From Pseudonocardia humida (GTDB lineage: Bacteria > Actinomycetota > Actinomycetes > Mycobacteriales > Pseudonocardiaceae): a DNA stretch of 64,000 bases. The notes under the pieces are model-generated. The model worked only from the letters and a program-made list of their open reading frames with translations. It was not told the DNA's origin and did no database searches. The stretch spans positions 1 through 64,000 of the forward strand of contig NZ_JAGSOV010000011.1 of assembly GCF_023898865.1 (NCBI RefSeq), written 5' to 3'. Made by a program: the position numbers and the translations under genes. Of this stretch, positions 26,338 through 36,605 are shown piece after piece (positions within the stretch are counted from its first letter, which is position 1; every line of letters begins with the position of its first letter).

Positions 26338-27381
26338 GTGCGCGCGGTCCACGCAGAGAAGTTCGACGTCCCCGACGGCTACCTCAACACCGCCAGCATC
26401 GGTGTCCCGCCCTCCGCGGTCGCCGACGCGGTCGCCGCGGCGGTCGACGCCTGGCGGGGCGGGGCGGCCCGTCCACCCGACTACGACGCCCCCGTCGAGC
26501 GGGCCCGGGCCGGCTTCGCCGCGCTCGTCGGCGTCGCCCCCGACCGGGTGGCGCTGGGCGCCGCGGTGTCCGGGCAGCTCGGCCTGATCGCCGCGAGCCT
26601 GCCCGAGCGGGCCCGCGTGCTCGTCGCCGAAGGCGAGTTCACCAGCGTGACGTGGCCGTTCGCCGCTCAGCACCGCCGCGGCGTCACGGTCGAGGAGGTG
26701 CCGCTGGAGCGGATCGGCGAGCGCGCCCCCGAGTTCGACCTGGTGGCGGTGAGCGTCGTGCAGTCCGCCGACGGGCGGGTGGTCGACCTGGCGGCCCTGC
26801 GCGCGGCCCGGGAGGCCGGGTGCGCGGTGGTGCTGGACGCCACCCAGTCCCTCGGCTGGTTCGACGCCGACCTGACCTGGGCCGACGCGGTCCTGGTCGC
26901 GGGCTACAAGTGGCTGCTCAGCCCGCGCGGTGCCGCGTGGATGGCGCTGCCGGCGGGGAGCAGGCTGGAGCCGGTCGCGCACCAGGCGGGCTGGTCGGCG
27001 GGCGCCGATCAGTGGGAGAGCACCTACGGGCTGCCCCTGCGCCTGGCCGAAGGCCCGCGCGGCCTCGGCATCTCCCCGGCGTGGCTGTCCCACGTCGGGG
27101 CCGCGGTGGCGCTGCCGTGGCTGGCCGGCCTCGACCGCGCCGCCGTGCAGGCGCACTGCGTCGGCCTGGCCGACGCCTTCCGCGCGGAGCTGGGGATGGG
27201 CCCGGGCGGATCGGCGATCGTCTCGGTGCGCCGGGAGGGTGCGGTGGAGCGGCTCACGTCCGCCGGGGTGGTGGTGAGCGCACGGGCCGGGGCGGCGCGG
27301 TTGGCCTTCGCGCTCTACAACACCGAGGCCGACGTGGAGATGGCGCTGCGGGCGCTGGCGGCGAGCCAACCCGCGACATGA
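26338..27381 (+). CDS. PLP-dependent aminotransferase class V
   Basis: The 347-aa fold-type I PLP enzyme belongs to the class V group (cysteine desulfurase/selenocysteine lyase-like). The cofactor Lys is in VAGYKWLLSPRG (K191) and the pyridine-binding Asp is in VVLDATQSLGW. There is no conserved active-site Cys as in IscS, so an aminotransferase, kynureninase-like or epimerase role is as likely as desulfuration. TAGGGT (26326-26331) lies six bases before the GTG at 26338, which suggests a leaderless message and favours this start over GTG 26335. Confidence 0.85.
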   Translation: MRAVHAEKFDVPDGYLNTASIGVPPSAVADAVAAAVDAWRGGAARPPDYDAPVERARAGFAALVGVAPDRVALGAAVSGQLGLIAASLPERARVLVAEGEFTSVTWPFAAQHRRGVTVEEVPLERIGERAPEFDLVAVSVVQSADGRVVDLAALRAAREAGCAVVLDATQSLGWFDADLTWADAVLVAGYKWLLSPRGAAWMALPAGSRLEPVAHQAGWSAGADQWESTYGLPLRLAEGPRGLGISPAWLSHVGAAVALPWLAGLDRAAVQAHCVGLADAFRAELGMGPGGSAIVSVRREGAVERLTSAGVVVSARAGAARLAFALYNTEADVEMALRALAASQPAT

Positions 27382-27455
27382 ACCTCATGGGCCTCCCGGG
27401 CCCTCCGCAGCCCCACCAGGCACATGTCACGGGTGCGAACCGGGGCGAACGAACC

Positions 27456-27914
27456 TCAGGTCGGGTCGTCCCGGCCCGGGAAGACCGGGATCGCCGGCGG
27501 CGTCCCCGTCACCACCCGCCACCGCGCGCACCGCAGCGTCCCTTCGACGAGCGCGTTGAGCGCGGGTCGGCGCACCGCGGGGTCCGCGCTGCGCTCCAGC
27601 AGCGACCGCCACGCCGCGAGGGCGTCGGTCTCGGCGACCCGCAGCAGCCCGGCGGCCGAGTCGGCGTCGACGACGGGCTCCGGCGTGGCGTAGGCCGGCT
27701 GGGCGGACACGGCCCGGGCGCCGAGCCGGGACAGGGTGCGCTCCACGGCGCTGCGCAGGCGGAGGTGATCGCGGGCGTCCTGGTCGGCCTGGTCGGCGGC
27801 GGGGCCGGTGAGGAAGGCCGCGGCCAGGGAGTAGCACCACAGCGCCGCGTGCTCGGTGGCCAGCGCGGCCTGCAGGCCGTCGATCGCGGCCTGCCGGGCC
27901 TCCGCGCCGCTCAT
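27456..27914 (-). CDS. Ferritin-like DUF4439 protein
   Basis: The 152-aa helical protein matches the DUF4439 ferritin-like family: ATEHAALWCYSLAAAF in helix 1, DARDHLRLR in helix 2, and AETDALAAW plus EGTLRCARW in the later helices. The Glu/His pairs are placed as in iron-binding four-helix bundles, but metal binding is not shown. The ATG overlaps the stop of the upstream lipoprotein (ATGA), so the two are made together. The pair corresponds in position to Rv2843/Rv2844 next to rimP in M. tuberculosis. Confidence 0.82.
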   Translation of the reverse strand: MSGAEARQAAIDGLQAALATEHAALWCYSLAAAFLTGPAADQADQDARDHLRLRSAVERTLSRLGARAVSAQPAYATPEPVVDADSAAGLLRVAETDALAAWRSLLERSADPAVRRPALNALVEGTLRCARWRVVTGTPPAIPVFPGRDDPT

Positions 27915-28381
27915 CCGAGCACCACCGCGTACGTCGAGCAGCAGGCGGCCACGGCGGCGACCAGGCCGATCCGCTCGGCGGGCAGCGCGACCGCGGCCGC
28001 GGCGGCCGCGGCGCCGGACGCCTCGCAGGCCTCGCGGACGCGGGCCATCGGGTCGCGGCCCAGCGCGGGGGCGGGCGGCGGGGCCGGTGGGGTGGCGGCG
28101 CGGTCGGGGTCGAGGCGGGTGATCTCGGCCTCCAGCGCGGCCGCGTGCGCGGCCCGCGCGTCCACCAGCGGCTGCAGCGCCTCGGCCAGCGCGCCGTCGG
28201 CCGCGATCGCCGCCCGGGCCAGCCCGGCGTCCGCGCGGGCGGCGTCGGCCAGCGCGATCAGCGGGTCGGGCGCGTCGTCGGCGTCGGAGCCGAACGAGCA
28301 GCCGCCCGCCGCGGGCACCGCGAGCAGCGCGGCGACCAGCACCCGGCGGCGGGGGACCCCGACCGGGGGTGTTGCGCTCAC
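27911..28381 (-). CDS. Ala-rich lipoprotein, unknown function
   Basis: The 156-aa precursor starts with a basic PRRRVL, a hydrophobic core (VAALLAVPA) and a lipobox-like AGGC near residue 28, followed by an acidic stretch. The Arg run before the core also fits a Tat signal. The mature part is predicted helical and rich in Ala. GTG start with GAGGAGA upstream. It is translationally coupled to the ferritin-like protein, and divergent from rimP. Confidence 0.75.
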   Translation of the reverse strand: MSATPPVGVPRRRVLVAALLAVPAAGGCSFGSDADDAPDPLIALADAARADAGLARAAIAADGALAEALQPLVDARAAHAAALEAEITRLDPDRAATPPAPPPAPALGRDPMARVREACEASGAAAAAAAVALPAERIGLVAAVAACCSTYAVVLG

Positions 28382-28693
28382 GAACTCTCCTCACGACGTC
28401 CACCCGCGCGGCGCCGGAGCGGTCGGCGCGGACGGGGGCCAATGGTGCCAGCCGGGCGCCGGGCGCCCGTCGGCAGGCGGTCGCCGGGGGCCGTGAGCCG
28501 GGCGGGGCGCCCGGCGCGCAGGGGCGGTCGGGGCGCTCGGTCGGCGGCCGGTCGGGGACGTCGATCGGGAGGGTGCTCCGCGGCGGGCCGGGGTGGCGGG
28601 CCGCGATAGGCTGGTGGACCTGCCGCGCCCGATGCGTCGGTCCGCGCCCGCTCACCCGTACGCCGCAGACCGGCCAGAACAAGGAGCCCCGCG
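28382..28693. promoter_or_regulatory. Divergent promoter region before rimP
   Basis: This 312-base gap separates the lipoprotein operon from the rimP-nusA-infB operon. TAGGCT at 28607-28612 (plus strand) is a good -10 box and would give rimP a leader of about 75 bases, ending in AACAAGGAG before the ATG. No gene, repeat or riboswitch-like structure is recognised in the remainder. Confidence 0.5.
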
Positions 28694-29260
28694 ATGTCCT
28701 CCCCCCGCCCGGAACAGGCTGTCGCGCAGCCACCGGGACAGCTGCGCGACGTGCTCGAGCCGCTCGTCGCCGCCGCCGGCTTCGAGCTCGACCAGCTCGA
28801 CGTGCGGGCCGCGGGGCGCCGGCACACCATCCGGGTCGTGGTCGACTCCGACACCGGGGTCGACCTCGACGACATCGCCGTGCTGTCGCGGACGGTCTCC
28901 GCCGAGCTCGACGGCAACGAGCACCTGGTCGGCGGGTCCTACACGCTGGAGGTCACCTCGCCCGGGGTCGACCGCCCGCTCACCGGGGCCCGGCACTGGC
29001 GCCGCGCGCACCTGCGCCAGGTCGCCGTGCGCCTGCACGACGGCACCCAGCTGACCGGCCGGGTCGGCGCGGCCGGGGACCACGCGGTCACCCTGCTGGT
29101 CGACGGCAAGCTGCGCGAGCTGCGTTACGACGACGTGGCGCACGCCGGTGTCCAGGTCGAGTTCAAGCCGGCCCCCGCGGCCGAGGTCCGGATGCTGACC
29201 GGTGACGGTGGCGAGGACGGCGACCGGCAGCGGCAGCGATCCGAGGAGGAGACGGCATGA
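28694..29260 (+). CDS. rimP: Ribosome maturation factor RimP
   Basis: The 188-aa protein helps assemble the 30S subunit. It shows the two-domain RimP layout: an N-terminal domain with [15 protein letters not shown] and SRTVSAELD, the hinge [12 protein letters not shown], and a C-terminal Sm-like barrel. It has a longer, charged C-terminal tail than the E. coli protein (about 150 aa). The ATG has AAGGAG upstream and the stop overlaps nusA (ATGA), so the two are coupled. Confidence 0.95.
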   Translation: MSSPRPEQAVAQPPGQLRDVLEPLVAAAGFELDQLDVRAAGRRHTIRVVVDSDTGVDLDDIAVLSRTVSAELDGNEHLVGGSYTLEVTSPGVDRPLTGARHWRRAHLRQVAVRLHDGTQLTGRVGAAGDHAVTLLVDGKLRELRYDDVAHAGVQVEFKPAPAAEVRMLTGDGGEDGDRQRQRSEEETA

Positions 29261-30276
29261 ACGTCGACATCGCCGCGCTGCGGACCATCGAGCGCGAGAA
29301 GGACATCCCCTTCGACACGGTCATCGAGGCCATCGAGACGGCGCTGCTGACCGCCTACCGGCACACCGACGGCCACCAGTCGCACGCCCGGATCGACATC
29401 GACCGCAAGACGGGCGCGGTGCGGGTGATGGCCCAGGAGCTCACCGCCGACGGCGCGGTCGACACCGAGTGGGACGACACCCCGGAGGGCTTCGGGCGGA
29501 TCGCCGCCACCACCGCCCGCCAGGTCATCGTGCAGCGCCTGCGCGACGCCGAGCACGAGCGCACCTACGGGGAGTTCGCCGCCAAGGAGGGCGAGATCGT
29601 CGCGGGCGTGATCCAGCGCGACGCCCGCGCCAACGCGCGCGGTGTGGTGATCGTGGCACTGGGCGGGGGCACCGAGGGCGTGCTGCCGCAGGCCGAGCAG
29701 GTGCCGGGGGAGAGCTACCGGCACGGCGAGCGGATCCGCTGCTACGTGGTGGGTGTGACGCGCGGCATGCGCGGTACGCAGATCACGTTGAGCCGCACGC
29801 ACCCCAACCTGGTGCGCAAGCTGTTCGCCCTCGAGGTCCCCGAGATCGTCGACGGCTCGGTGGAGATCGTCGCGGTGGCCCGGGAGGCCGGGCACCGGTC
29901 CAAGATCGCCGTCCGGTCGACGGTGCCGGGGGTCAACCCCAAGGGCGCCTGCATCGGGCCGGTCGGGGCGCGGGTGCGCGGGGTGATGAGCGAGCTGGCC
30001 GGCGAGAAGATCGACATCGTGGACTGGTCCGACGACCCGGCCACGTTCGTCGGCAACGCCCTCTCCCCGTCGAAGGTGGTCTCGGTCACGGTCCTCGACG
30101 AGCGCACCCGCACGGCCCGCGTCGTCGTGCCCGACTTCCAGCTCTCCCTCGCCATCGGCAAGGAGGGGCAGAACGCCCGGCTCGCGGCCCGGTTGACCGG
30201 GTGGCGGATCGACATCCGCAGCGACGCCGACCCGCGCGGCGCCGTGGACGCCCCGGAGTCGGAGTCGGTCGGCTGA
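29257..30276 (+). CDS. nusA: Transcription termination/antitermination factor NusA
   Basis: The 339-aa protein binds RNA polymerase and nascent RNA. Order of domains: N-terminal RNAP-binding domain (1-110), S1 domain with [16 protein letters not shown] (about 130-200), KH1 with [22 protein letters not shown] and KH2 with [18 protein letters not shown]. It ends soon after KH2 and lacks the acidic C-terminal repeats of E. coli NusA, as is normal in actinobacteria. Start overlaps rimP. Confidence 0.96.
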   Translation: MNVDIAALRTIEREKDIPFDTVIEAIETALLTAYRHTDGHQSHARIDIDRKTGAVRVMAQELTADGAVDTEWDDTPEGFGRIAATTARQVIVQRLRDAEHERTYGEFAAKEGEIVAGVIQRDARANARGVVIVALGGGTEGVLPQAEQVPGESYRHGERIRCYVVGVTRGMRGTQITLSRTHPNLVRKLFALEVPEIVDGSVEIVAVAREAGHRSKIAVRSTVPGVNPKGACIGPVGARVRGVMSELAGEKIDIVDWSDDPATFVGNALSPSKVVSVTVLDERTRTARVVVPDFQLSLAIGKEGQNARLAARLTGWRIDIRSDADPRGAVDAPESESVG

Positions 30277-30386
30277 ACGGAGCACCGAGCGGTTCCGGGA
30301 CCCGCGCGGCGCGAGCCCGGGGGGACGCTGCGCTACACTGCGAAGCGGCCCTCGGTTCGAGTCGGGCCCCTGCTCGTCCGTCCCCC

Positions 30387-30713
30387 GTGGTGGATCACCG
30401 ATCCGCGACGGGACCGGTTCGGACGTGCATCGGGTGTCGTACCCGCGCCGAGGCCGGCGGTCTGTTGAGAGTCGCCGTGGTGGACGGGGCGGTCGTCCCG
30501 GACCCGCGGCGGCGGCTCCCCGGGCGCGGTGCCTGGCTGCACCCGGTCCCGGAGTGCTTGGACCGTGCCGAGCGGCGCTCGGCGTTCCCGCGGGCGTTCC
30601 GCGCCGGGGGACCGCTGGACACCGCCCGCGTGCGAGTGCACATCGACACCGTCAACGGGGCTCGGGAAACACCCGGGTCCGGCATAGAAGGAAGCAAGGT
30701 CGACCCGTCATGA
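30387..30713 (+). CDS. ylxR: YlxR family RNA-binding protein (DUF448)
   Basis: The 108-aa protein has the YlxR signatures RTCIGCR near the N-terminus and LPGRGAWLHP in the middle. YlxR sits between nusA and infB in many bacteria and binds RNA or other nucleic acids; its role is not settled. Two adjacent GTG codons (30387, 30390) could start it and no clear ribosome binding site is visible. A TACACT box at 30334-30339 could be an internal promoter after nusA. The C-terminal 25 residues are unlike the family. Confidence 0.85.
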   Translation: MVDHRSATGPVRTCIGCRTRAEAGGLLRVAVVDGAVVPDPRRRLPGRGAWLHPVPECLDRAERRSAFPRAFRAGGPLDTARVRVHIDTVNGARETPGSGIEGSKVDPS

Positions 30714-30806
30714 GCCAGTCGTGAAGATCGCACCATGAACGTGCTTCGACTCTAGGTTCGAGGTCGAGCGGGTCAGCCGCCCGGCCTCCGAGATTCAGGG
30801 AGTGCA

Positions 30807-33800
30807 GTGGCAGGCAAGGCCCGCGTGCACGAGCTCGCCAAGGAGCTCGGCATCAGCAGTAAGCAGGTCCTCAGCAAGCTGGCGGATCTGGGCGAGTACG
30901 TGAAGTCCCCGTCGTCGACGGTCGAGGCTCCGGTGGCCCGCAAGCTCCGGGAGTCCGTCTCCGGTGGGGGCGACTCCGGTCGGCCCCGCCCCGGTGGCGG
31001 CCGTCCGCGTCCCGGCGGTGGCCCCGCGCCCCGTCCGAGCGCGATGCCCTCGCGCCCCGGCGGCCAGAACGGCGGCCCGGTCCCGGGTCGCCCGCGTCCG
31101 CCGCAGGGCCCCCAGGGTCCGCAGCCGTCGCAGACCCCGCAGCCGTCGGCCCCCGCGGCCGCCGGCCCGTCGGCGACCCCGTCGACCGACCGTCCGCGTA
31201 CCGCCGGACCGGGCCCGCGCCCGGGTCCGCGTCCCGGTCCGGTCCCCGGCCCGAGCCGTCCGGCGCCCCAGCAGCAGCCCCAGCAGCCGGCGCAGGCGCC
31301 GGCCGCCCAGGCCCCCGCGGCCCAGGCCCCCGCGGCGCAGGCCCCGGCCGCGCAGGCTCCGCCGGCGCAGTCCCCGGCCGCGCAGTCCCCGGCCCAGCCG
31401 GCGACCCAGCGCCCCGGTCCGCGTCCGGCCCAGCCCGGTCAGTCCCGTCCGGCCGCGGCCGACGCGGGCTCGACCGGTGGCGCCACGGTCCCGCCGCGGC
31501 CCAGTGGCCCGCGTCCGGGCCCCCGCACCCCGCGGGTCGGCAACAACCCCTTCGGCGTCGGTTCCGGCGCCCCGCCCCGTCCGGCCGCGCCGCGCCCCGG
31601 TCCGCCCCCCGCCCAGCAGGGTCCGGGTCAGGGCGGCCAGGGCCAGAGCGGTCCCGGGCAGGGCGGTCCCCGTCCCGGTGGTCCGCGTCCCTCCGCTCCG
31701 CGTCCCGGTGCGCCGGGTAGCGGCGGTCCGCGTCCGCCGTCGCCGGGCAACATGCCCCCGCGGCCGAACCCCGGCATGATGCCGGCGCGTCCGGCGGGTG
31801 GGCGGCCCGGTGGCGGTCCCGGTGGCCGTGGTGGCCCCGGTGGCGGTCGTCCCGGTGGTCCGGGTGGTCGTCCGGGTGGTCCCGGCGGTCGTCCCGGTGG
31901 TGGCGGCGGTGGCTTCCGCCCCGGTGGCGGTGGCCCCGGCGGCGGTGGCGGAGGCGCCCCGGCCGGTGGTGGCTTCCGCGGTGGCGGCGGTCGTCCCGGT
32001 GGTGGCGGCGGTCGTGGTCGCGGCGGTGCCGCGGGCGCGTTCGGCCGTCCCGGCGGTCCGGCCCGCAAGGGCCGCAAGTCGAAGCGCCAGAAGCGCCAGG
32101 AGTTCGACTCCATGCAGGCCCCGTCCGTCGGTGGCGTGCGGCTGCCGAAGGGCCACGGCGAGACGATCAAGCTCCCGCGCGGCGCCTCGCTGAGCGACTT
32201 CGCCGACAAGATCAACGCCAACCCGGCGTCGCTGGTCCAGGTGCTGTTCCACCTCGGCGAGATGGTCACGGCCACGCAGTCGGTGTCCGACGAGATCCTC
32301 GAGCTGCTCGGCAGCGAGATGAACTACGCCGTGCAGGTGGTCAGCCCGGAGGAGGAGGACCGCGAGCTGCTCGACAGCTTCTCCATCTCCTACGGCGAGG
32401 ACGCCGGCGGCGAGGAGGACCTGGTCATCCGGCCGCCGGTGGTCACCGTCATGGGTCACGTCGACCACGGCAAGACGCGCCTGCTGGACACGATCCGCAA
32501 GGCCAACGTCATGGAGGGCGAGGCGGGCGGCATCACCCAGCACATCGGCGCCTACCAGGTCGTCACCGAGCTGGAGGGCTACGAGCGCCCGATCACCTTC
32601 ATCGACACCCCGGGTCACGAGGCGTTCACCGCCATGCGTGCCCGCGGCGCGAAGTCCACGGACATCGCGGTGATCGTGGTCGCCGCCGACGACGGCGTCA
32701 TGCCGCAGACGGTGGAGGCGATCAACCACGCCCAGGCCGCCGACGTGCCGGTCGTGGTCGCGGTGAACAAGATCGACAAGGAGGGGGCCAACCCCGACAA
32801 GATCCGCCAGCAGCTGACCGAGTACAACCTGGTCGCCGAGGAGTACGGCGGCGACACGATGTTCGTGGACATCTCCGCGAAGCAGGGCACGAACATCGAC
32901 CAGCTGCTCGAGGCGATCCTGCTGACCGCCGACGCCAGCCTCGACCTCCGGGCCAACCCGGACATGGAGGCCCAGGGCGTGGCGATCGAGGCCCACCTCG
33001 ACCGCGGTCGCGGTCCGGTGGCCACGGTGCTGGTGCAGCGCGGCACGCTGCGGGTCGGCGACTCGATCGTCGCGGGCGACGCCTCCGGGCGCGTCCGGCG
33101 GATGTTCGACGAGCACGGTGGCGACGTCACCGAGGCCTACCCGTCGCGTCCGGTGCAGGTCATCGGGTTCACCTCGGTGCCGGGCGCGGGCGACACCTTC
33201 CTGGTCGTCGACGAGGACCGGGTCGCCCGCCAGATCGCCGACCGGCGCCGCGCTCGCGAGCGCAACGCCGAGCTGGCGAGCCGGCGCAAGCGGGTCAGCC
33301 TGGAGGACCTGGACGCCGCGCTGAAGGAGACCAACCAGCTCAACCTGATCATCAAGGGTGACAACTCGGGTACCGTCGAGGCCCTCGAGGACGCGCTCAT
33401 GAAGATCGAGGTCGGCGACGACGTCGAGCTGCGGGTCATCCACCGCGGCGTCGGTGGGATCACCGAGGGCGACATCAACCTCGCCATCGCCGACAACGTC
33501 ATCGTCCTGGGCTTCAACGTCCGGGCCGAGGGCAAGGCGACCGAGCTGGCCACCCGCGAGGGCGTGGAGATCCGCTACTACACGGTGATCTACCAGGCCA
33601 TCGAGGAGATCGAGCAGGCCCTGCGCGGCATGCTCAAGCCGGAGTTCGAGGAGGTGGAGCTCGGCCGCGCCGAGGTCCGCCAGGTGTTCCGGTCCTCGCG
33701 CTTCGGGTCGATCGCCGGTTGCCTGGTGATGGGCGGGCTCATCCGCCGCAACGCCAAGGCGCGCCTGATCCGCGACAGCGTGGTGGTCGCCGACAACCTG

Positions 33801-33947
33801 TCGATCGCCTCGCTGCGCCGGGAGAAGGACGACGTCGTGGAGGTCCGCGAAGGTTTCGAGTGCGGTATCACGCTCGGGAACTACAACGACATCAGGGACG
33901 GCGACGTCATCGAGACCTTCGAGATGCGGGAGAAGCCGCGGAGCTGA
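30807..33947 (+). CDS. infB: Translation initiation factor IF-2
   Basis: The 1046-aa GTPase places initiator tRNA on the 30S subunit. It has an IF2 N-terminal module ([17 protein letters not shown]), a very long Pro/Gln/Ala then Gly/Arg/Pro-rich linker (about 55-420), a second IF2_N module ([14 protein letters not shown]), and a G domain with GHVDHGKT (550-557), DTPGH (600-604) and NKID (654-657), then domains II-IV. The linker makes it longer than the M. tuberculosis protein (about 900 aa). GTG start with GGGAG five bases upstream. Confidence 0.97.
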   Translation: MAGKARVHELAKELGISSKQVLSKLADLGEYVKSPSSTVEAPVARKLRESVSGGGDSGRPRPGGGRPRPGGGPAPRPSAMPSRPGGQNGGPVPGRPRPPQGPQGPQPSQTPQPSAPAAAGPSATPSTDRPRTAGPGPRPGPRPGPVPGPSRPAPQQQPQQPAQAPAAQAPAAQAPAAQAPAAQAPPAQSPAAQSPAQPATQRPGPRPAQPGQSRPAAADAGSTGGATVPPRPSGPRPGPRTPRVGNNPFGVGSGAPPRPAAPRPGPPPAQQGPGQGGQGQSGPGQGGPRPGGPRPSAPRPGAPGSGGPRPPSPGNMPPRPNPGMMPARPAGGRPGGGPGGRGGPGGGRPGGPGGRPGGPGGRPGGGGGGFRPGGGGPGGGGGGAPAGGGFRGGGGRPGGGGGRGRGGAAGAFGRPGGPARKGRKSKRQKRQEFDSMQAPSVGGVRLPKGHGETIKLPRGASLSDFADKINANPASLVQVLFHLGEMVTATQSVSDEILELLGSEMNYAVQVVSPEEEDRELLDSFSISYGEDAGGEEDLVIRPPVVTVMGHVDHGKTRLLDTIRKANVMEGEAGGITQHIGAYQVVTELEGYERPITFIDTPGHEAFTAMRARGAKSTDIAVIVVAADDGVMPQTVEAINHAQAADVPVVVAVNKIDKEGANPDKIRQQLTEYNLVAEEYGGDTMFVDISAKQGTNIDQLLEAILLTADASLDLRANPDMEAQGVAIEAHLDRGRGPVATVLVQRGTLRVGDSIVAGDASGRVRRMFDEHGGDVTEAYPSRPVQVIGFTSVPGAGDTFLVVDEDRVARQIADRRRARERNAELASRRKRVSLEDLDAALKETNQLNLIIKGDNSGTVEALEDALMKIEVGDDVELRVIHRGVGGITEGDINLAIADNVIVLGFNVRAEGKATELATREGVEIRYYTVIYQAIEEIEQALRGMLKPEFEEVELGRAEVRQVFRSSRFGSIAGCLVMGGLIRRNAKARLIRDSVVVADNLSIASLRREKDDVVEVREGFECGITLGNYNDIRDGDVIETFEMREKPRS

Positions 33948-33954
33948 CGCAGCA

Positions 33955-33987
33955 CGGAGGGGCCGGCCGACCCGGCCGGCCCCTCCG
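33955..33987. terminator. Hairpin terminator after infB
   Basis: The arms 33955-33968 and 33974-33987 pair over 14 bp without mismatch, with a 5-base loop, starting 8 bases after the infB stop. There is no U tract, as is common for GC-rich actinobacterial terminators. It may separate infB from the DUF503-rbfA genes or only attenuate. Confidence 0.7.
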
Positions 33988-34002
33988 GCGTCGGGCCGCG
34001 GT

Positions 34003-34308
34003 GTGACGCGCATGTTCGTCGGTGTGCTGGAGCTGGACGTCCTGCTCGGGGACGTCCACTCGTTGAAGGAGAAGAGGTCGGTGGTCCGGCCGGTGGTCGC
34101 CGAGCTGCGCCGCAGGTTCGCGGTGTCCGCGGCCGAAGCCGGCCACCTCGACCTGCACCGCCGGGCGCTGGTCGGGGTGAGCTGCGTCGCTCCCGATCAC
34201 GCCCACGTCGTCGAGCTCCTCGACCGGTGCGAGCGGATGGTCGCCGCCCGCCCCGAGTTCGAGCTGCTCTCGGCGCGTCGGCGGTTGCTGGGCCCGGAGG
34301 ACGACTGA
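34003..34308 (+). CDS. DUF503 protein
   Basis: The 101-aa protein matches DUF503 (YlxP-like), a small ferredoxin-like-fold family typically found between infB and rbfA; signatures are LHSLKEKRSVV-like VHSLKEKRSVVRPVV and VSAAEAG. The function is not established. GTG 34003 and ATG 34012 are both possible starts; MFVGVLELDVLL from the ATG is the usual family beginning. No strong ribosome binding site is seen. Confidence 0.85.
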   Translation: MTRMFVGVLELDVLLGDVHSLKEKRSVVRPVVAELRRRFAVSAAEAGHLDLHRRALVGVSCVAPDHAHVVELLDRCERMVAARPEFELLSARRRLLGPEDD

Positions 34309-34376
34309 GCCGTGTGTGAAGAGCCGCCACAACGGCGACTCCCATGCATCGGGCTCGACGGAGGAGGCGACTGCAC

Positions 34377-34826
34377 ATGGTGGACCACGCGCGGGCGCGG
34401 CGGTTGTCCAAGCGCATCTCGCAGATCGTGGCGGACGCCTTGGAGCACGAGGTCAAGGACCCGCGGCTGAAGATGGTGACGATCACCGACACCCGGGTCA
34501 CCGGGGATCTGCGCGAAGCGACGGTGTACTACACGGTGCTCGGCGAGACGGTCGAGGCCGACCCCGACACGGCGGGTGTGGCCGCGGCGCTGGCCAGCGC
34601 GACGGGCGTGCTCCGCACGAAGGTCGGGGCCGGCACCGGCATCCGGCACACCCCGTCGCTGGCGTTCGTGCTCGACCAGGTGCCCGACGAGGCCCGCCGG
34701 ATGGAGGAGCTGCTCGCCCGCACCCGGGAGTCGGACGCCGAGGTGGCCCGCTTGGCCGCGACGGCCAGCCCGGCCGGTGAGGCCGACCCGTACCGGGTCC
34801 CCCGCGAACCCGCCGACCCGGAGTGA
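34377..34826 (+). CDS. rbfA: Ribosome-binding factor A
   Basis: The 149-aa protein has the KH-like RbfA fold: [23 protein letters not shown] near the N-terminus, followed by [18 protein letters not shown] and [10 protein letters not shown]. It binds 16S rRNA helix 1 during late 30S maturation. The ATG has GAGGAGG nine bases upstream. A charged tail of about 20 residues extends past the conserved part. Confidence 0.94.
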   Translation: MVDHARARRLSKRISQIVADALEHEVKDPRLKMVTITDTRVTGDLREATVYYTVLGETVEADPDTAGVAAALASATGVLRTKVGAGTGIRHTPSLAFVLDQVPDEARRMEELLARTRESDAEVARLAATASPAGEADPYRVPREPADPE

Positions 34827-34882
34827 TCCGGCGATGACACGGCGGGGCCCTGGCCGGAGGTGGCCGGAATGAGCAGAGCGGA

Positions 34883-35884
34883 ATGATCCCGCAGCGGCCC
34901 GACGCGTCCGCGGTGAGCGACGCGGCGGCGCTGCTCACCACCGCCCGCGAGGTCACGCTGCTGGCCCACCTCAACCCGGACGCCGACGCGCTCGGCAGCG
35001 CGCTGGCCCTGGCGATCGCGCTGCACCGGCGCGGCGCCGCCGTGCAGGTCTCGTTCGCCACGCCGGACGAGTTCCCCGAGACGCTGCGCCCGCTGGACGC
35101 GCTGGGTCTGGTCGTGCCGTCCGACGAGGTGTGGCCTGCGCCGGAAGTGCTGGTGTCCTGCGACGCCGCCGACCCGGGTCGGCTCGGCCACCTGGCCGAC
35201 CGGCTCGTCACCGCGGGCGCCTCGGTCATGATCGACCACCACGCGTCCAACCCGGGCTTCGGCACCGTCCAGGTCCTCGACCCGCAGGCCGAGGCGACCG
35301 TCGTGCTGGTGCACGAGGTGCTGGTGGAGATGGGTGTCGGGCTCGACGCCGACATCGCCCGCTGCCTGTACGCGGGCCTGGTCACCGACACCCGCGGCTT
35401 CCGCACCGCGGGCCGCTCGGCGCACCTGCTGGCCGCGGACCTGATCGCGGCCGGGGTGCACCCGCCCGACGTGGTCGGGCCGCTGATGGACACCCACCCG
35501 TTCAGCTGGCTGGCCGCGCTGGGCGAGATCATCGCCGGGGCGCGGCTGGAGGCCGCCGCGGCGGGCGGGCTGGGCCTGGTGCACGCGCGCGTCCCGTTCG
35601 AGATCAGCTCGCGCTTCCGCCCCGCGGAGGTCGACAGCGTGATCGACGTGGTGCGCACGGCGGGCGAGGCGGAGGTGGCCGCGGTCTTCAAGCAGGTCGG
35701 GCCGCAGCGCTGGGTGGTGTCCCTGCGCTCGAACGGCCGGGTGGACGTGGCCGCGGCCGCGGTCGCGATGGGGGGTGGGGGGCATCCCGTGGCGGCCGGG
35801 TTCACCGCGGACGGCCCGCCGGAGGTGCTGCTCGGCGTGCTGCGCGGGGCCCTGTCGGCGGACCGGCCCCGGCTCGTGGGCTGA
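34883..35884 (+). CDS. DHH-family phosphoesterase (NrnA-like)
   Basis: The 333-aa protein is a DHH/DHHA1 phosphoesterase, the class that degrades short oligoribonucleotides and dephosphorylates pAp. Metal-binding motifs are HLNPDADALGS (about 30-40), SCDAADP (around 90) and IDHHASN (D118-H119-H120); the DHHA1 GG motif is GGGGHPVAAGF near the C-terminus. It occupies the place of Rv2837c, which hydrolyses nanoRNA and cyclic dinucleotides. No clear ribosome binding site; a GTG at 34913 is an alternative start. Confidence 0.92.
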   Translation: MIPQRPDASAVSDAAALLTTAREVTLLAHLNPDADALGSALALAIALHRRGAAVQVSFATPDEFPETLRPLDALGLVVPSDEVWPAPEVLVSCDAADPGRLGHLADRLVTAGASVMIDHHASNPGFGTVQVLDPQAEATVVLVHEVLVEMGVGLDADIARCLYAGLVTDTRGFRTAGRSAHLLAADLIAAGVHPPDVVGPLMDTHPFSWLAALGEIIAGARLEAAAAGGLGLVHARVPFEISSRFRPAEVDSVIDVVRTAGEAEVAAVFKQVGPQRWVVSLRSNGRVDVAAAAVAMGGGGHPVAAGFTADGPPEVLLGVLRGALSADRPRLVG

Positions 35885-35960
35885 GCGGGCGCGCGTTCGA
35901 CCGGCGGCGCCCGGTGCGGGGCACCTCGATACGGTGATCGCAGTCGAGTCGAGGAGACCC

Positions 35961-36605
35961 ATGACGTCCGAACCCGCGCCCGGCGGTACCGCGGCCCGTC
36001 CCACCCCGGGGCCCGTCGCGGCCCGTCGCGCGTTCCTCTCCGCGGCCCTGCGCCGCCCGGCGACGATGGGCGCGGTGGCGCCCAGCTCGGAGCGCCTGGG
36101 CGCGGTGCTCGCCTCGATCGTGCCCTCGCAGGGCGAGCCGGTGGTCGTCGAGCTCGGTCCGGGCACCGGGGCGGTCAGCGCGGTGATCTCGCGGCGGCTG
36201 CCCGCAGGCGGGCGGCACCTGGCCGTGGAGCTCGACCCGGACATGGTCGCCTACCTGAACCGGACCCGCCCGGAGCTGGAGGTCGTGCAGGGCAACGCCG
36301 CGCACCTGAGCGCGCTGCTGGCCGAGCGCGGCGTGGCCCGGGTCGACGCGGTGATCTGCGGGCTGCCCTGGGCGCTGTTCGACGACGCCACCCAGGCCGA
36401 GCTGCTGGGCGGCATCAGCGCGGCCGTGGGCCCGACCGGGGCGTTCACCACGTTCGCCTACCTGCACGGCATGACGCTGGCCGCGGCCCGCCGCTTCCGC
36501 GCCTCGCTGCGCCACACCTTCGACGAGGTCGTGGTCAGCGCCACGGTGTGGCGCAACCTGCCGCCGGCGTTCGTCTACGTCTGCCGCCGGCCCCTGCTGC
36601 CGTGA
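35961..36605 (+). CDS. Class I SAM methyltransferase, phospholipid-type
   Basis: The 214-aa protein starts with an ATG after GAGGAG. It has SAM motif I VVELGPGTGAVS (around 62-73) and motif II AVELDPDMV. The VICGLPW segment and the block FLSAALRRPATMGAVAPSS near the N-terminus are typical of PmtA-like phospholipid N-methyltransferases. The substrate is not proven. The stop overlaps the MATE gene start (GTGA), so the two are coupled. Confidence 0.82.
   Translation: MTSEPAPGGTAARPTPGPVAARRAFLSAALRRPATMGAVAPSSERLGAVLASIVPSQGEPVVVELGPGTGAVSAVISRRLPAGGRHLAVELDPDMVAYLNRTRPELEVVQGNAAHLSALLAERGVARVDAVICGLPWALFDDATQAELLGGISAAVGPTGAFTTFAYLHGMTLAAARRFRASLRHTFDEVVVSATVWRNLPPAFVYVCRRPLLP

Noticed and set aside
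31260..31420. Repeats in infB considered as a CRISPR or satellite array
   Set aside because: They are in-frame PAAQAP codons inside the IF-2 linker, with no spacers of unique sequence.
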